A stretch of DNA of 64,000 bases from an uncultured Pseudomonadota bacterium. GTDB lineage: Bacteria; Pseudomonadota; Gammaproteobacteria; Ga0077536. Under the pieces are notes generated by a model. It ran no database searches and was not told the DNA's origin. It was given only the letters and a program-made list of their open reading frames with translations. The stretch spans positions 1-64,000 of the forward strand of contig CACEAA010000002.1 of assembly GCA_902557415.1 (NCBI GenBank), read 5' to 3'. Position numbers and translations under genes: made by a program. Of the stretch, positions 8,311-17,448 are shown piece by piece. Each line of letters begins with the position of its first letter. The first letter of the stretch is position 1.

Positions 8311-10656
8311 ATGGGCCAGGTTGCAACAGAAAGCGACGGAAGTGAACACGAAATAATTGATATGCTCCGAGACAGTGCAGTCTCTTTCAGTACGGGAAAT
8401 TTAGAAGTCTCTCGATTACGCGATCTTCATGAAAATAAACATTCTTTTGACAAAACTATTTGGCGTGAAATGTGTGAACTAGGCTGGACCGGAATTACTG
8501 TTCCAGAGAACCTGGGTGGATTAGGACTGAGTGCTAATTCTCTTGGAGTAGTCGCTAGAGAGCTAGGAAAAGTAGTTGCTCCAGAACCGTTAATTGAGAT
8601 TAGTACTACTGCGACGTTATTATCTCGTTTTCCTGAGAATCAAGACTTATTATTGAGGGTGATCACAGGCGAGCTAATTGTCTCATGCGATTTAGTCGAG
8701 TCAGGAGAATATATCAGCGCTCCCGAGGAAGTAATTGAAGCGAGCTCGATACCTGGTGGCTATAAATTGACCGGTCAAGTACTCGGAATCAGTTGTGCAG
8801 ACCTCATAGATGGCTACATAGTATGCGCAGATCTGAAAAAGTCTTTGGCATTATTTTATGTTGAGCGAGATTGTGACGGACTTACACTGAGTTTGACAGA
8901 GTGTGCTGACGGTACCAATAGCGGTACAATCACACTTACTGATGTCCAACTTGACGAAACTAGCCTATTAGCTGCTGGCGATCTGGTTCAAGAAGCAATG
9001 AACTACGCGAGAGATCAGGCTAGGGTGATAACAAGCGCCTATCTGGTCGGACTGGCGGAAAACGCCTTCGACATAACTATCGACTATTTAAAGGTAAGGA
9101 AACAATTTGGCAGCACAATCGGGAGTTTCCAAGCCTTGCAACATCGCGCGGTTGATCTTTTTATACAGAAATCATTAGCATCGGCGGTAGTGAACGAGGT
9201 ACTTTCGGAATTTGATGAATTCCCCAGTATTCAAGATAGATTGCACGCGAGTAGTAGGGCCAAATATCGTTCGAACGAAGCCGCCCTATTGATAACCAGA
9301 GAAGCGATACAAATGCACGGAGGCATGGGATTCACAGAAGAATGTGATGTCGGCTTATACGTTAACAGAGCTCTCGTACTATCTGCCAAGCATGGAAATA
9401 GTAGCTTCTTAGTCGAAAAATTTTGTGACTCGTCTACTATGTTTCCAAACGAAGCGAGTGAAAGTAACGAATCTGTTTTAAAAGTAGATCTGACTGATAC
9501 AAATGATCAAAACTGGGATCGAATGGATGACGATAAATTTCGCAGCGTTGTTCGGCATTTTTTCGAGTCAGAGTATCCAACTGAAATGCGCTACCCATCG
9601 AAAAGGCCACGATGGAATCAAATTAAATTTTGGTACCTCAGACTTTCCGAAAAAGGCTGGGTCGCGCCCGCGTGGCCTACCGAACATGGAGGAATGGGAC
9701 TTTCTCCAGCAAAGATGCTGATATTTATTGAAGAGCAAGAACGGTGTGGAATAGGTCGAGCTCCCGATATGGGTATACAAATGGTCGGGCCATTACTGAT
9801 TAAACACGGAACAGCTGACCAGCGAGAACGATATTTACCAAAGATCTTAGCCGGAGAAGAAGTGTGGTGCCAAGGATATTCTGAGCCCAATGCTGGCTCT
9901 GATCTAGCGAGTCTAAAAACTGAGGCTATCGCCAACGGCGATGAATTTATCATTAACGGTCAAAAAACCTGGACTACGTTAGCCCAGGATGCGACCCACA
10001 TGTTTTGCCTCGCTCGCACGTCCAAAGAAGGGAAACCTCAAGAAGGAATAAGCTTCTTCTTAATTGATTTGGATCAGCCTGGCATCACTATACGCCCTAT
10101 TAAAAATCTGGCCGGTGACGAAGAATTTTGTGAGGTATTTCTTGATAACGTAAAAGTACCCGCGGATTGTCTAGTGGGAGCAATTAATGAAGGATGGACA
10201 ATAGCTAAAGCACTGTTGTCGTTTGAACGAATATTTATTGGCAGTCCAAAACAATCCCAATACGCGGTCAAACGCCTTGAAGTGCTTGCCAAAGCCTCTG
10301 GCATATTCGATAAAAATACGTTCCGCGAAAAACTGACACGATTAAAGTTAAACGTTCTTGATTTAGAGTCCACTTATCAGCAGTTCGCTGATATTGTCCG
10401 ACGTGGCGAGACCTTGGGGCCGGACGTGTCGCTACTTAAAATCTGGGGTACCGAAACTTTTGCGAGACTCTCTGAACTAATGGTAGAAACTGCCGGCGCC
10501 GAGGGCGCAAACATTGGAAAAATCACGTTTGGAGATAGTGAAGTAGATGTCATGTCGCAATTTTATAATGCTAGACCGGCTACAATTTATGGAGGGTCTA
10601 ATGAGATCCAGAGGAATATTATCGCTAAAGGCGTCTTGAATCTTCCGAAAAACTAA
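8311..10656 (+). CDS. Tandem fused acyl-CoA dehydrogenase, 781 aa
   Basis: Two complete acyl-CoA dehydrogenase modules lie in one chain, about residues 1-370 and 395-781, roughly twice the normal 380-residue length. The first half contains RKQFGSTIGSFQALQHR and AIQMHGGMGFTEE; the second contains YSEPNAGSDLASL, GQKTWTT and YGGSNEIQRNII. Similar fused pairs occur in bacterial steroid and side-chain degradation, where one module is often inactive or serves as a dimer partner. FAD-dependent alpha,beta-desaturation of an acyl-CoA is the likely reaction. There is no frameshift at the joint, so the fusion is genuine. It is divergent from the crotonase at 8213. Confidence 0.9.
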   Translation: MGQVATESDGSEHEIIDMLRDSAVSFSTGNLEVSRLRDLHENKHSFDKTIWREMCELGWTGITVPENLGGLGLSANSLGVVARELGKVVAPEPLIEISTTATLLSRFPENQDLLLRVITGELIVSCDLVESGEYISAPEEVIEASSIPGGYKLTGQVLGISCADLIDGYIVCADLKKSLALFYVERDCDGLTLSLTECADGTNSGTITLTDVQLDETSLLAAGDLVQEAMNYARDQARVITSAYLVGLAENAFDITIDYLKVRKQFGSTIGSFQALQHRAVDLFIQKSLASAVVNEVLSEFDEFPSIQDRLHASSRAKYRSNEAALLITREAIQMHGGMGFTEECDVGLYVNRALVLSAKHGNSSFLVEKFCDSSTMFPNEASESNESVLKVDLTDTNDQNWDRMDDDKFRSVVRHFFESEYPTEMRYPSKRPRWNQIKFWYLRLSEKGWVAPAWPTEHGGMGLSPAKMLIFIEEQERCGIGRAPDMGIQMVGPLLIKHGTADQRERYLPKILAGEEVWCQGYSEPNAGSDLASLKTEAIANGDEFIINGQKTWTTLAQDATHMFCLARTSKEGKPQEGISFFLIDLDQPGITIRPIKNLAGDEEFCEVFLDNVKVPADCLVGAINEGWTIAKALLSFERIFIGSPKQSQYAVKRLEVLAKASGIFDKNTFREKLTRLKLNVLDLESTYQQFADIVRRGETLGPDVSLLKIWGTETFARLSELMVETAGAEGANIGKITFGDSEVDVMSQFYNARPATIYGGSNEIQRNIIAKGVLNLPKN

Positions 10657-10729
10657 ACAACTAGGACAAAGATGGTCTAAAATAGGATAGAGACACGTAT
10701 ACAAAAATAAGTAACCCCGGGGGGGCACC

Positions 10730-11599
10730 ATGTCAGACTTACAATTCAGCAGTCCCAAGTCAGTAAAAGAAGCGGTGGAAATTCTTTCAGCGTCAAAAGG
10801 AAAAGCAAGAGTATTAGCGGGCGGAACCGACCTCCTTGTGCAACTTCGCGCCGGAAGAATGTCTGGCTCTATGATTGTTGATATAAAGAATATCCCTGAA
10901 TTACGCTCCATTAAAAAAGAGAAAAACGGCTTTACTATTGGGGCGGCAGTTTCTGGAGCTGAACTTGGAGCACACAAAGCAATAAACAAAGCATGGCCCG
11001 GCGTGGTAGAAGGACTAGAATTAATCGGTTCAACCCAAATTCAGGGTAGAGCTTCGCTAGGGGGTAATTTATGTAATGGATCACCTGCTGCAGACAGCGT
11101 ACCCGGCTTAATAGCAGCTGGAGCCACTTGTAAGATTGCGGGTCCTAAGGGATTACGTACCTCGAAAGTCGAAGACATTGTCCTTGGACCAGGGAAAACA
11201 TCTCTAAAAACTGGTGAGTTTGTTGTAAGCTTTTTCTTACCTACTCGGCCTAAACGCTCGGGGGATGCTTATCTTAGATTCATACCTCGAACTGAAATGG
11301 ATATCGCCGTGGTTGGCGCCAGTGTTAGCTTGACGTTGGATAAAGTAGGAGTTTGCTCGGAAGCACGAGTTTCACTTGGTGCAGTGGCTCCCAAACCACT
11401 CTTAGTCGCAAAAGCTGCAAGTGCTATTATTGGGACCAAGGTTGATGATGAGGCATTAACAGAACTTTCACTTGCCGCCAGTGCTGCATGTGACCCAATT
11501 GACGACAAACGAGGTACAGTAGAGTACCGAACAAAAGTTGCTGGCGTGCTAGCACGCAGAGCAGCAACGATTGCTCTTGAACGCGCTAGGGGAAATTAA
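10730..11599 (+). CDS. Molybdenum hydroxylase FAD subunit (CoxM/CutM family)
   Basis: A 289-residue FAD-binding subunit of the xanthine dehydrogenase family. The N-terminal ARVLAGGTDLLVQLR and the GRASLGGNLCNGSPAAD box are the FAD/pyrophosphate-binding signatures. A C-terminal CO-dehydrogenase flavoprotein domain ends in the RRAATIAL helix. It passes electrons from the Fe-S subunit to an acceptor. The gene is followed immediately by the 2Fe-2S subunit, so it is the first gene of an M-S-L operon. The start follows a G-rich stretch (GGGGGGG) seven bases upstream. Confidence 0.93.
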   Translation: MSDLQFSSPKSVKEAVEILSASKGKARVLAGGTDLLVQLRAGRMSGSMIVDIKNIPELRSIKKEKNGFTIGAAVSGAELGAHKAINKAWPGVVEGLELIGSTQIQGRASLGGNLCNGSPAADSVPGLIAAGATCKIAGPKGLRTSKVEDIVLGPGKTSLKTGEFVVSFFLPTRPKRSGDAYLRFIPRTEMDIAVVGASVSLTLDKVGVCSEARVSLGAVAPKPLLVAKAASAIIGTKVDDEALTELSLAASAACDPIDDKRGTVEYRTKVAGVLARRAATIALERARGN

Positions 11600-12076
11600 A
11601 TGGCCAAATATCACGTAAAAACTACGATTAACGGAGATCCTGCAGAATTCTTGTGCGGAACAGAGCAAACCGTCTTAGATTGCCTTAGAGATGAATTAGG
11701 ATTGACCGGCAGTAAGGAAGGCTGCTCTTCGGGAGACTGTGGTGCATGCAGTATTACCCTAGATGGTCGACTCGTTTGTGCCTGTCTCGTATTGGGCGTA
11801 GAAACTGAAGGGAAAGATATTGAAACGATTGAAGGTATAGCGGATGGGGACGATTTGCACCCTATTCAAAAGCACTTTCTCCAGGAAGCTGCGTTGCAAT
11901 GCGGTATTTGTACACCAGGATTTATAGTTGCCGCTAAGGCGTTATTAGCCGAGAACCCTAATCCGACAGAAACCGAAACACGCTATTGGCTTGCCGGCAA
12001 TCTTTGTCGATGTACCGGTTACGACAAAATCGTAACAGCCGTAATGAATGCTGCTGCAGAAATGAGAGGAGAATAA
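11600..12076 (+). CDS. Molybdenum hydroxylase 2Fe-2S subunit (CoxS/CutS family)
   Basis: A 158-residue iron-sulfur subunit. The N-terminal plant-type 2Fe-2S domain has GCSSGDCGACS and a later VCACL cysteine. The C-terminal four-helix domain has CGICTPGF and LCRCTGYDKI, which hold the second cluster. The ATG directly follows the stop of the FAD subunit gene, indicating coupled translation, and the large subunit starts two bases after its stop. It transfers electrons from the molybdenum site to FAD in the heterotrimer. Confidence 0.95.
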   Translation: MAKYHVKTTINGDPAEFLCGTEQTVLDCLRDELGLTGSKEGCSSGDCGACSITLDGRLVCACLVLGVETEGKDIETIEGIADGDDLHPIQKHFLQEAALQCGICTPGFIVAAKALLAENPNPTETETRYWLAGNLCRCTGYDKIVTAVMNAAAEMRGE

Positions 12077-12078
12077 TC

Positions 12079-14364
12079 ATGGGAAACGAAAAGGACTACC
12101 TTGAATTAATTGACGGTGAGAAGAAATTTCGTCATATAGGCACAAGACCTATACGACCGGATGGAGTAGATAAGGTTACTGGGCGGGCTAACTTCGGCGC
12201 TGATTTCACTATGAACGGAATGCTTCACGGGCGCGTAGTTAGGAGTCCACACGCTCACGCTAAAATAAAGAGCATTAATTCTACGAAAGCCCTCAAGCTG
12301 AAGGGCGTAAAAGCAGTGGTGACTGGAAAAGATTTTCCGACGCTCGATCCTTCGGACAAAGCAGTTGGCGAAGTGACCGTAAGCTTCTTCGACATGTCGC
12401 GTAATGTCATCGCGCGCGACAAGGTACTCTACGATGGTCATGCGGTAGCCGCAGTAGCCGCAACATCGCCCCAAATTGCAGAAAAAGCTTTGGCGTTAAT
12501 TGAAGTTGAGTACGAAGTCTTAAAACCAGTAATGACGGTTTCGGAGGCGATGAAAAAAAACGCGCCAATCTTACACAAAGGAATGAAAACTTCTGGCGTA
12601 GAACCTACACCTAGTCGGTCTTCAAATGTGGCTAGTCGTGCGGAGTTCAAGCTCGGTGATGTTAACAAGGCATTTAAAGAAGCCGACATCATCGTAGAGA
12701 GAGACTATACCACGCAAACAGTGCATCAAGGATACATAGAGCCGCATGCTTGCGTGGCTGATATTAATGCAGATGATATGGCTACCATATGGAGTTCTAG
12801 CCAAGGTCAGTTCATGGTCAGGGCTCTAGTGGCTAAGCTACTAGCGATGAATACCTCGAAAATCAAAGTAATTCCAAGTGAGATCGGTGGAGGCTTTGGC
12901 GGTAAAACTATCGTCTATTTAGAGCCCCTAGCCGTTTTGCTGGCTAAAAAGGCGGGCAGACCAGTAAAAATGGTTATGACTCGAGACGAAGTAATGAGAG
13001 CTACCGGCCCTACTTCCGGAGGTCACGCTAGAGCAAAAATTGGGGCTAAAAATGACGGCACCATCGTTGCTGGCGAACTCGAAATGGAATATGAAGCCGG
13101 TGCTTTCCCTGGCTCGCCGGTAGGGCTCGGTTGCATGACCGGCTTTGCGCCCTACAACCTAAAAGACGTATCTTGTGTTGGTTGGGACGTAGTAGTCAAT
13201 AGACCAAAAGCGGCAGCGTATAGGGCACCTGGAGCTCCAGTCGCGGCATTTGCTGTTGAATCGGCCATGGACGAATTGGCAGAGCAACTAAAAATAGATC
13301 CTCTAAAGCTTCGTATTAAAAATGCAGCGGTGGAAGGAACGCAAGCCCCCTACGGCGTGAAGTTCCCTCGTATAGGTTGTCTAGAAACACTCACTGAAGC
13401 CCAAACTACGGATCATTACAATTCTCCTCTCGGCCCGAACCAAGGCAGAGGCGTCGCTTCTGGGTTCTGGTTCAACATCGGTGGTCAATCATCGGCATCA
13501 GTGATGGTCAATCCTGATGGTACAGTGATTGTGGCGACCGGTAGCCCCGATATTGGCGGATCGAGAGCTTCTATGGCGTTGATGGCGGCTGAGGTACTGG
13601 GAATAGAACTAAAGAATATTAAACCGCTAGTCGCTGATACGGAATCAGTACCCTACTCTGATCTCACTGGCGGAAGTCGGGTCACGTTCGCGACTGGTAA
13701 AGCTGTGGTAGAAGCTGCGGAGGATGCAGTAAATGATATGAAGCGCCGCGCGGCTAAAATATGGGATGTCGATTTTGATCAAGTTGAGTGGAAAGACGGT
13801 AGTGCTTGTTGTATCGAAACTGACGTACATAAACCCATGACCATTGCTGATATAGCGGCAATGGCTGGGAAAACCGGTGGGGCTATCAGTGGTAAAGCTA
13901 ATATTAACGCGAAGGGGGCTGGCGCGGCATTCGCCACCCACATCTGCGATGTCGAGGTGGATCCTGAAACTGGACACGTAACTGTTCTCAAGTATACCGC
14001 GGTGCAAGATGTAGGAACTGCAATTCATCCGAGCTATGTTGAAGGTCAGATGCAAGGCGGTGCTGTACAAGGTATTGGTTGGGCACTCAATGAAGAATAT
14101 GTTTACGGCAAAGAAGGCCAGCTACAAAATACCGGATTCCTCGACTATCGAGTGCCTGTTGCATCTGATATGCCTATGATAGATGCGATTATCGTAGAAG
14201 TTCCCAACCCAGGGCATCCATACGGAGTCAGAGGTGTAGGAGAGGTACCAATCGTACCTCCATTAGCAGCTGTCGCGAATGCAGTGTCGCATGCTATCGG
14301 AATTAGGATGACGGATCTTCCAATGTCACCTCCTAAAATACTAGCTGCTATCGACGCTGAATAG
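12079..14364 (+). CDS. Molybdenum hydroxylase large subunit (xanthine dehydrogenase family)
   Basis: A 761-residue molybdopterin-binding subunit. The frame extends upstream to 11986 over the Fe-S gene, but the ATG at 12079, two bases after the previous stop, is the natural start. GGGFGGKT and the active-site loop AYRAPGAP (from Ala380) are visible, and the catalytic glutamate is Glu722 in GVGEVP. The loop is neither AYRCSFR nor AYRGAGR, so this is not a form I or classical form II CO dehydrogenase. It probably hydroxylates an aldehyde, aromatic CoA ester or N-heterocycle; the substrate cannot be read from the sequence. Confidence 0.93.
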   Translation: MGNEKDYLELIDGEKKFRHIGTRPIRPDGVDKVTGRANFGADFTMNGMLHGRVVRSPHAHAKIKSINSTKALKLKGVKAVVTGKDFPTLDPSDKAVGEVTVSFFDMSRNVIARDKVLYDGHAVAAVAATSPQIAEKALALIEVEYEVLKPVMTVSEAMKKNAPILHKGMKTSGVEPTPSRSSNVASRAEFKLGDVNKAFKEADIIVERDYTTQTVHQGYIEPHACVADINADDMATIWSSSQGQFMVRALVAKLLAMNTSKIKVIPSEIGGGFGGKTIVYLEPLAVLLAKKAGRPVKMVMTRDEVMRATGPTSGGHARAKIGAKNDGTIVAGELEMEYEAGAFPGSPVGLGCMTGFAPYNLKDVSCVGWDVVVNRPKAAAYRAPGAPVAAFAVESAMDELAEQLKIDPLKLRIKNAAVEGTQAPYGVKFPRIGCLETLTEAQTTDHYNSPLGPNQGRGVASGFWFNIGGQSSASVMVNPDGTVIVATGSPDIGGSRASMALMAAEVLGIELKNIKPLVADTESVPYSDLTGGSRVTFATGKAVVEAAEDAVNDMKRRAAKIWDVDFDQVEWKDGSACCIETDVHKPMTIADIAAMAGKTGGAISGKANINAKGAGAAFATHICDVEVDPETGHVTVLKYTAVQDVGTAIHPSYVEGQMQGGAVQGIGWALNEEYVYGKEGQLQNTGFLDYRVPVASDMPMIDAIIVEVPNPGHPYGVRGVGEVPIVPPLAAVANAVSHAIGIRMTDLPMSPPKILAAIDAE

Positions 14365-14377
14365 CTGCAGCTCATCT

Positions 14378-14626
14378 ATGGCTGATGTCGTCATACCGAT
14401 AGAGGTTGCCAGGTCGTTCTGTGAGGGACGGACCGACCACACGGTTGATGGCGACAATATTAGAGACCTTGTTAAAGAACTAAGTAAGTTATATCCAGGG
14501 ATCGATGTCAGACTAAACCAAGGACTTGCAGTAGCAATCGATGGCGAAATATTTCAAGATTGGCTACTTGAGGAAGTAGCACCAAGTAGCCAAGTGAATT
14601 TCATACCCGCTATCGAAGGTGGCTAA
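14378..14626 (+). CDS. MoaD/ThiS-like ubiquitin-fold sulfur carrier, 82 aa
   Basis: A small protein with the beta-grasp pattern of MoaD/ThiS carriers: a variable strand, a helix with LVKELSKLYPGID, then VAIDGE and NFIPAIEGG. The C-terminal Gly-Gly needed for thiocarboxylation is the very end of the protein. The gene lies 13 bases after the molybdenum hydroxylase large subunit on the same strand. A dedicated role in sulfur supply for molybdopterin or cofactor maturation of that enzyme is inferred. Sequence similarity is moderate, so a more general carrier role remains possible. Confidence 0.75.
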   Translation: MADVVIPIEVARSFCEGRTDHTVDGDNIRDLVKELSKLYPGIDVRLNQGLAVAIDGEIFQDWLLEEVAPSSQVNFIPAIEGG

Positions 14627-14689
14627 AAATACATTCGATTGCTTGGCCACAAGCATTAGAAATGGAAAATAAACCGCGGCCCTTTTTAA

Positions 14690-15109
14690 CTAGCTACTCT
14701 GTTCCATCGCTGGGCAACCTGCGTATGGCAAGTTTTGACTTTCATCGAAAATTAGATTTTCGCGCGTAATGAAAACTCGAGATTGATTAAAATCAATAAA
14801 ATGAGACTCATCATCAAGCATTAATTGGAACACCCGTTTGCCATCTTCAGTCTTTGTGGCACTGATTAAATCTTCTTCCGACTCCCACCAGCATTCTGTT
14901 ATACCATCATAAGCCGAAGCCAAGCCTCGCGACTCCACAAACATATCATTAAGCGAAGTATCAACAGTATGGCTTTGTATGTACTTAATACACTTCGAAT
15001 GTTCGGCAACACTTGTAACTAGCGGCGCGTGTTGCTCTCGCCAGTATCGATGAAATTCTTCTTGTGAAATATCTGCTTTTTTACGCAAGCAATACACTAA
15101 CTTTATCAT
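14690..15109 (-). CDS. EthD-domain protein
   Basis: A 139-residue protein with the EthD/dimeric alpha-beta barrel pattern: MIKLVYCLRKKADIS, then EEFHRYWREQHAPLV, and a central ITECWWESEEDL. EthD-type proteins are small ferredoxin-like-fold dimers found beside oxidative degradation genes; the namesake is needed for ethyl tert-butyl ether degradation but the biochemical role is unclear. The start overlaps the end of the upstream RND gene by four bases (ATGA), so it is translated from the same mRNA. Confidence 0.85.
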   Translation of the reverse strand: MIKLVYCLRKKADISQEEFHRYWREQHAPLVTSVAEHSKCIKYIQSHTVDTSLNDMFVESRGLASAYDGITECWWESEEDLISATKTEDGKRVFQLMLDDESHFIDFNQSRVFITRENLIFDESQNLPYAGCPAMEQSS

Positions 15110-17448
15110 CCACCGTTCCCCTCAGATTTTGATACTGATAATATATTAATTTCGAAATTGCTACGCGTGTCAAGAAAGCGAGTAAAGAAAGAGCATATAG
15201 CTGGCGTAAAAGTAATATCCACCAACCAAGCCAGAAACAAACAACCAGCAGCGAGGAGTCCGAACTCAAGTTGATTTTGCAATTCCCCAAAACTTAAAGT
15301 TATAAACCCACAACATAGTGCAATAGTAGTTAGGGTAACCGGTCGACCAACAGACTCTAAAGTTCTCTGGATAGCAGCATAACTAGAATTACTTTCTTTA
15401 TATTCTCGTTTAAAGCGCGTTAAAAAATGGACACTATCATCAATAGCGATACCAAGAACCACGGCTGATACCATGCTAGTAGTCATATTGAGAGGAGTCT
15501 CTGTAATCCCAAGGTACCCAAAATAGACACTAAGGGGTAAAGCATTGGGGAGCAACGCAATGACAGCAATCCGCCAAGAGCGAAACAATAAAAGAAGAGC
15601 TAGGAAAATACTTAGTAACGCAAAAGCCAAACTAATCAATTGGCCGCGCGAGATATTATCAATCGTTTTCGCTATGAGCGATGAGCTGCCTGTTACATGC
15701 CCAGTAATCCCGAGTGGTAAACCATCAATACGATCCTGAACAAGATCAATCAGTTGTGTAAGCTCTTTTGTCTTAATTAAAGAGGTCTTTACTCGAATTA
15801 TAGTCTCTTGAAAACTTAGGTCAGCATAACGATCAGCATCAACGCCACCGCCAAATAGTAATAGTGCGCTATTGAGACTTTTCGATCGACCACCAGATCC
15901 CTCAATATCTAATTCTTCAGAAAACGCGTCCTCCAAGACGTCGAGATAATCTATAATTGAGTACACGCCGCCAATAGATGAAATATCACTTAGCCAGTTT
16001 TGTAACTCGCTCACCACATCTAAAAATTGCGGATCCTTAAACGCGTCCTCATGAGGCGCATGAAGCAGAATTTGAATCGGGACTGCTCCAGCAAAGCTGT
16101 CATTAGTCTTCCTGAAGTTTTCATGAATCGGGTTATCATCGCGAAAATTAGCTAAGTAGTCTGTGCTAACTTCAATCTTCGAAGCCCCAGCAATAGATAT
16201 TAGAAAAATCAGGAAGCCAGCTGAAAGAATTAGTATTCGATAAGTGACTACGAAGTCAGCAAGCCAAGTGCTGATTTTATGTTTATCCGTTTTCACTTTT
16301 CGAAAGCTAGATTTAATCACTATCAGACCAGCGGGAACAACCACTAGTGACATGAGCCAGGCCAGACATGTTCCTAAAGCCGCATAGAGGCCAAATATTT
16401 GAATAGAGCCGATATCGCTAAGGCTAAGAGAAAGAAAACTTAGTGCGGTCGTAATTGCGGTTACCGTTATAGGTAAAGCTATCGCGTCAAGAGTTTCTAC
16501 CACACTCTTCCGCTTATCTTGCCCTTGCGTATGGACAAGCTCAAATTCTGTGATTACATGAACTGAATAAGCATAACCGACCACATATATGACTGCCGGA
16601 AGAATCGCAGTTATAAAATTAAATTGATTTCCCGTTAAAACAAACACTCCTAAAGTGATTGAGAGCGCCAAGGTGTTAGAAAAGGCCGGCAATAAAGGTC
16701 CAGTTAAATTCCTAAACCCGATCGCCGCTACAAAGAAAGTAACTAATACTGCCATCGGTAGAACTCTATATAGATCACGCATTAATAATCGACCGGTCTC
16801 CGTGCGCATATAAAGTGGTCCAGTAAGAAAATGGTCCAGCCCTCCAGACCCATATTCAGAAATATCTTCGATTTCCGTAATTAACAGCATTAGTTCAAAA
16901 GTTGTGAGTTCTTGGTCAAAATGTACCGATAAAATGGTACCTTTCGCATCCTGAGAAATCAGTTGCCCGTTAAATATTTTATTTCCTAACGCGGTTTCTT
17001 TAGCTTCTAATAACTGTTCTCGACCTTGGGGGATTGAGTGTAGAAACGGATCAATGTTTGTTAGGTCTGACTCACTTTTTATACTCATCGCAGTAGCTAA
17101 GCTGTCTACTTGTATGACACCTGGTAGACTTTCTATCGCTCTAGTAGTCAGCTTGAGGGCTGCAAGATTTTTTTCAGTAAAAAACTCCTCACCAAGCCAA
17201 ACAACTAGTAAGTAATCATCATTCTCAAAAATATCTTGGGTATGACGATAAATCTCAAGGTCGCGCCCATTGTCTGGTACTAAATTTCTGATCGAAGGGT
17301 CCACCTCCAACCGAAAAGAACGTTCCTCGAAATCGAACAAGTATGCTAAGAGCGAAACAGTTAAGAGCGATGCTACTATTAGTATTTGAACAGCGTACTT
17401 GCTCAAGTTTTTAGAGAGACGCAAAACCATCTGATACGGGCTTCTCAA
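15106..17448 (-). CDS. RND superfamily (MMPL-type) exporter
   Basis: A 780-residue membrane protein with an initial membrane helix, a large periplasmic domain, a block of about five membrane helices, a second periplasmic domain and a final five-helix block. The motif GIAIDDSVHFLTRF is characteristic of MMPL/HpnN-like RND proteins. Such single-chain exporters without a dedicated membrane-fusion protein usually move lipids or hydrophobic molecules to the outer membrane. Its start overlaps the end of the LolA-like gene by four bases, giving a conserved pairing. The cargo is unknown; nearby membrane-lipid enzymes are suggestive. Confidence 0.9.
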   Translation of the reverse strand: MRSPYQMVLRLSKNLSKYAVQILIVASLLTVSLLAYLFDFEERSFRLEVDPSIRNLVPDNGRDLEIYRHTQDIFENDDYLLVVWLGEEFFTEKNLAALKLTTRAIESLPGVIQVDSLATAMSIKSESDLTNIDPFLHSIPQGREQLLEAKETALGNKIFNGQLISQDAKGTILSVHFDQELTTFELMLLITEIEDISEYGSGGLDHFLTGPLYMRTETGRLLMRDLYRVLPMAVLVTFFVAAIGFRNLTGPLLPAFSNTLALSITLGVFVLTGNQFNFITAILPAVIYVVGYAYSVHVITEFELVHTQGQDKRKSVVETLDAIALPITVTAITTALSFLSLSLSDIGSIQIFGLYAALGTCLAWLMSLVVVPAGLIVIKSSFRKVKTDKHKISTWLADFVVTYRILILSAGFLIFLISIAGASKIEVSTDYLANFRDDNPIHENFRKTNDSFAGAVPIQILLHAPHEDAFKDPQFLDVVSELQNWLSDISSIGGVYSIIDYLDVLEDAFSEELDIEGSGGRSKSLNSALLLFGGGVDADRYADLSFQETIIRVKTSLIKTKELTQLIDLVQDRIDGLPLGITGHVTGSSSLIAKTIDNISRGQLISLAFALLSIFLALLLLFRSWRIAVIALLPNALPLSVYFGYLGITETPLNMTTSMVSAVVLGIAIDDSVHFLTRFKREYKESNSSYAAIQRTLESVGRPVTLTTIALCCGFITLSFGELQNQLEFGLLAAGCLFLAWLVDITFTPAICSFFTRFLDTRSNFEINILSVSKSEGNGG

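Noticed and set aside
11986-12078. N-terminal extension of the molybdenum hydroxylase large subunit
   Set aside because: It overlaps the end of the Fe-S subunit gene in another frame, and the ATG at 12079 is the expected start.
12079-14364. Carbon monoxide dehydrogenase
   Set aside because: The active-site loop is AYRAPGAP, not AYRCSFR or AYRGAGR, so CO oxidation is not supported.
14640-14655. TGCTTG-GCCA-CAAGCA hairpin as a terminator
   Set aside because: It is short and lacks a T-run on either strand, so it was not listed as a feature.
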